The position numbers were made by a program, and so were the translations under genes. A stretch of 7,164 bases of DNA from Ruminococcus sp. CAG:403 (GTDB lineage Bacteria > Bacillota > Clostridia > Oscillospirales > Ruminococcaceae), in NCBI GenBank assembly GCA_000437255.1, contig FR899104.1:174566-181729 (forward strand), given 5' to 3'. Shown one piece after another: positions 6,111 through 7,164 of this stretch; the stretch's first letter is position 1; every line of letters starts with the position of its first letter. The notes under the pieces are model-generated. The model searched no databases. It was not told the DNA's origin and worked only from the letters and a program-made list of their open reading frames with translations.

Positions 6111-6139
6111 TTGCTTTTTTTTGTCAAATGCGGTATAAT
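6111..6139 (+). promoter_or_regulatory. Promoter of fba
   Basis: -35 TTGCTT (6111-6116), 17-base spacer, -10 TATAAT (6134-6139). The expected start near 6146 gives a leader of about 73 bases. It begins only 25 bases after the antiporter stop, and no convincing terminator lies between them, so some read-through from the antiporter operon is possible. Confidence 0.83.
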
Positions 6140-6147
6140 AAAAACAA

Positions 6148-6169
6148 ACAAGCTTGGAAGAAAGCTTGT
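6148..6169 (+). promoter_or_regulatory. 5'-terminal hairpin of fba mRNA
   Basis: A perfect 8-bp inverted repeat, ACAAGCTT and AAGCTTGT, with loop GGAAGA. It starts within a few bases of the predicted transcription start. A stem at the extreme 5' end can protect an mRNA from 5'-end decay; that role is inferred from position only. Confidence 0.55.
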
Positions 6170-6180
6170 GCTGTATATTG

Positions 6181-6196
6181 TGAGAACACGTTCTCA
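6181..6196 (+). promoter_or_regulatory. Inverted repeat before fba ribosome site
   Basis: Seven-bp arms TGAGAAC and GTTCTCA around AC, ending 9 bases before the AGGAGG ribosome site at 6206-6211. It could be a downstream operator or a small RNA hairpin affecting initiation. It does not match the Gram-positive LexA box spacing or the CcpA cre pattern. Confidence 0.45.
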
Positions 6197-6218
6197 AATT
6201 TTCTTAGGAGGAAAAGAC

Positions 6219-7085
6219 ATGTTAGTATCAGCAAAGGATATGATGAACAAGGCAAGAGACGGCAAGTATGCAGTCGGTCAGTTCAACATTAATAATCTGG
6301 AATGGACAAAGGCAATTCTGAACACTGCACAGAAACTGGAATCTCCGGTTATCTTGGGTGTATCTGGCGGTGCCGGCAAGTATATGACCGGTTTCAAGAC
6401 CGTTGCAGCTATGGTAAAGGCAATGGACGAATCCCTTGGTATCACAGTTCCGGTTGCACTGCACCTGGACCACGGTAACTATGACCAGTGCTATGACTGC
6501 ATCAAGGCTGGCTTTACTTCTATTATGTTCGACGGCTCTCATTTCCCGATCGAAGAAAACTTGGCAAAGACCAAGGAACTGGTTACCATTGCACATAAGC
6601 TGGGTCTGTCTATTGAAGCAGAAGTTGGCGCAATCGGCGGCGAAGAAGACGGCGTAATCGGCAAGGGTGAATGTGCAGATCCGCAGGAATGCAAGACCAT
6701 CGCTGATTTGGGCGTTGATATTCTGGCTGCTGGTATTGGTAACATCCACGGTGTTTATCCGGCAAACTGGGAAGGTCTGAGCTTTGAGACACTGGCTGCT
6801 GTTAAGGAAGCTGTTGGCGATATGCCGCTGGTTCTGCACGGTGGTACTGGTATCCCGGACGATCAGATCACAAAGGCAATTTCTCTGGGTGTTGCAAAGA
6901 TCAATGTAAATACAGAATGCCAGCTGGTATTCGCAGAAGCAACCAGAAAGTATATCGAAGAAGGCAAGGATCTGAAGGGCAAGGGCTTCGATCCTAGAAA
7001 GCTGCTGCTGCCGGGCTATGAAGCAATTCTGGCAAAGGTAGAAGAAAAGATGAACCTGTTCGGTTCTGTTGGCAAGGCATTCTAA
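6219..7085 (+). CDS. fba: Class II fructose-1,6-bisphosphate aldolase
   Basis: Cytoplasmic zinc enzyme of glycolysis/gluconeogenesis: fructose 1,6-bisphosphate to dihydroxyacetone phosphate plus glyceraldehyde 3-phosphate. The 288 residues cover the full TIM barrel (B. subtilis FbaA is of similar length). Seen: HLDHG (82-86) with catalytic D84 and zinc ligand H85, conserved EAEVG (133-137), GNIHGVY with H177, VLHGGTG with H207 and the phosphate loop, and INVNT (228-232) for substrate binding. The ATG at 6219 is set by AGGAGG seven bases upstream; the frame is open for 40 more codons, but these overlap the promoter and leader. Lysine is coded almost only by AAG, and codon use is more biased than in the antiporter, as expected of a highly expressed glycolytic gene. 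Related tagatose-bisphosphate aldolases are an alternative, less likely for a solitary gene with this promoter. Confidence 0.96.
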   Translation: MLVSAKDMMNKARDGKYAVGQFNINNLEWTKAILNTAQKLESPVILGVSGGAGKYMTGFKTVAAMVKAMDESLGITVPVALHLDHGNYDQCYDCIKAGFTSIMFDGSHFPIEENLAKTKELVTIAHKLGLSIEAEVGAIGGEEDGVIGKGECADPQECKTIADLGVDILAAGIGNIHGVYPANWEGLSFETLAAVKEAVGDMPLVLHGGTGIPDDQITKAISLGVAKINVNTECQLVFAEATRKYIEEGKDLKGKGFDPRKLLLPGYEAILAKVEEKMNLFGSVGKAF

Positions 7086-7164
7086 TTGCTGCTGATACCG
7101 ATTTTTTAGGGGTGTCTGTCTCCAATCGAATAAAGCAGAAGGCTGCTGTACCGGCTTGTTCTGG
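7086..7164. other. fba downstream region, possible partial terminator
   Basis: No gene is visible. A small hairpin AGCAG/CTGCT (7134-7147, loop AAGG) follows AATAA, but no T-run is present on the plus strand before the window ends. It may be the 5' arm of a longer terminator cut by the window edge. The words GCTGCTGATACCG (7088-7100) and GCTGCTGTACCGG (7142-7154) are near-repeats of unknown meaning. Confidence 0.3.

Noticed and set aside
6087..6122. Terminator for the antiporter operon (GCAA ... TTGC then eight T's)
   Set aside because: The stem is only 4 bp with a long loop, and the T-run belongs to the fba promoter spacer. It is too weak to call.
6181..6196. LexA (SOS) box or CcpA cre site upstream of fba
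   Set aside because: The Gram-positive LexA box needs GAAC and GTTC separated by four bases; here they are separated by two. The cre pattern needs CG at fixed positions inside a 14-base site, and they do not line up.
6228..6839. 203-codon open frame antisense to fba
   Set aside because: It lies wholly opposite a clear, strongly codon-biased aldolase gene, has no ribosome site, and its translation resembles no protein family. It is a by-product of the codon bias.

Overview
The window looks like a core chromosomal stretch from a low-to-moderate GC Gram-positive of the class Clostridia, most likely Ruminococcaceae/Oscillospiraceae. The basis is strong purine-rich Shine-Dalgarno sites, four near-consensus sigma-A type promoters (three of them with a perfect TATAAT), Gram-positive style hairpin-plus-T terminators, and Clostridia-like versions of the branching enzyme, the NhaP2-type antiporter and class II aldolase. 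The genus is inferred, not proven. I see no insertion sequence, phage gene, CRISPR array or other mobile element.

Layout. An AqpZ-type water channel (51-746, minus) lies downstream of a tRNA-Ser(CGA) gene (882-972, minus) that has its own promoter and terminator. Divergent from the tRNA is a 180-residue membrane-anchored low-complexity protein of unknown function (1166-1708, plus). It converges on glgB, the glycogen branching enzyme (1780-3675, minus), and the two share one bidirectional terminator (1735-1773). glgB has a strong promoter and a TTG start. Divergent from glgB is a two-gene operon: a TetR/AcrR-type repressor (about 3868-4473, plus) and, 11 bases later, an NhaP2-like K+(Na+)/H+ antiporter carrying two tandem RCK_C domains (4485-6086, plus). 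Last comes fba, class II fructose-bisphosphate aldolase (6219-7085, plus), with its own strong promoter and a leader holding two successive inverted repeats.

How it fits together. The genes are mostly separate transcription units: osmotic and ion homeostasis (water channel, cation/proton antiporter with its probable repressor), storage polysaccharide (glgB) and glycolysis (fba). The most informative non-coding region is the glgB/tetR divergent intergenic. It holds a 21-bp near-palindrome that is a good candidate repressor operator. A related half-site (TTTCnGACA) recurs directly upstream of the promoter of the 180-residue protein.

The most unusual coding signal is the start of the TetR gene. 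The only well-placed ATG is out of frame, and a run of seven A's lies where one extra A would join it to the repressor frame. This could be a homopolymer error, phase variation or slippage. I found no convincing new multi-gene system; the points worth a second look are regulatory.
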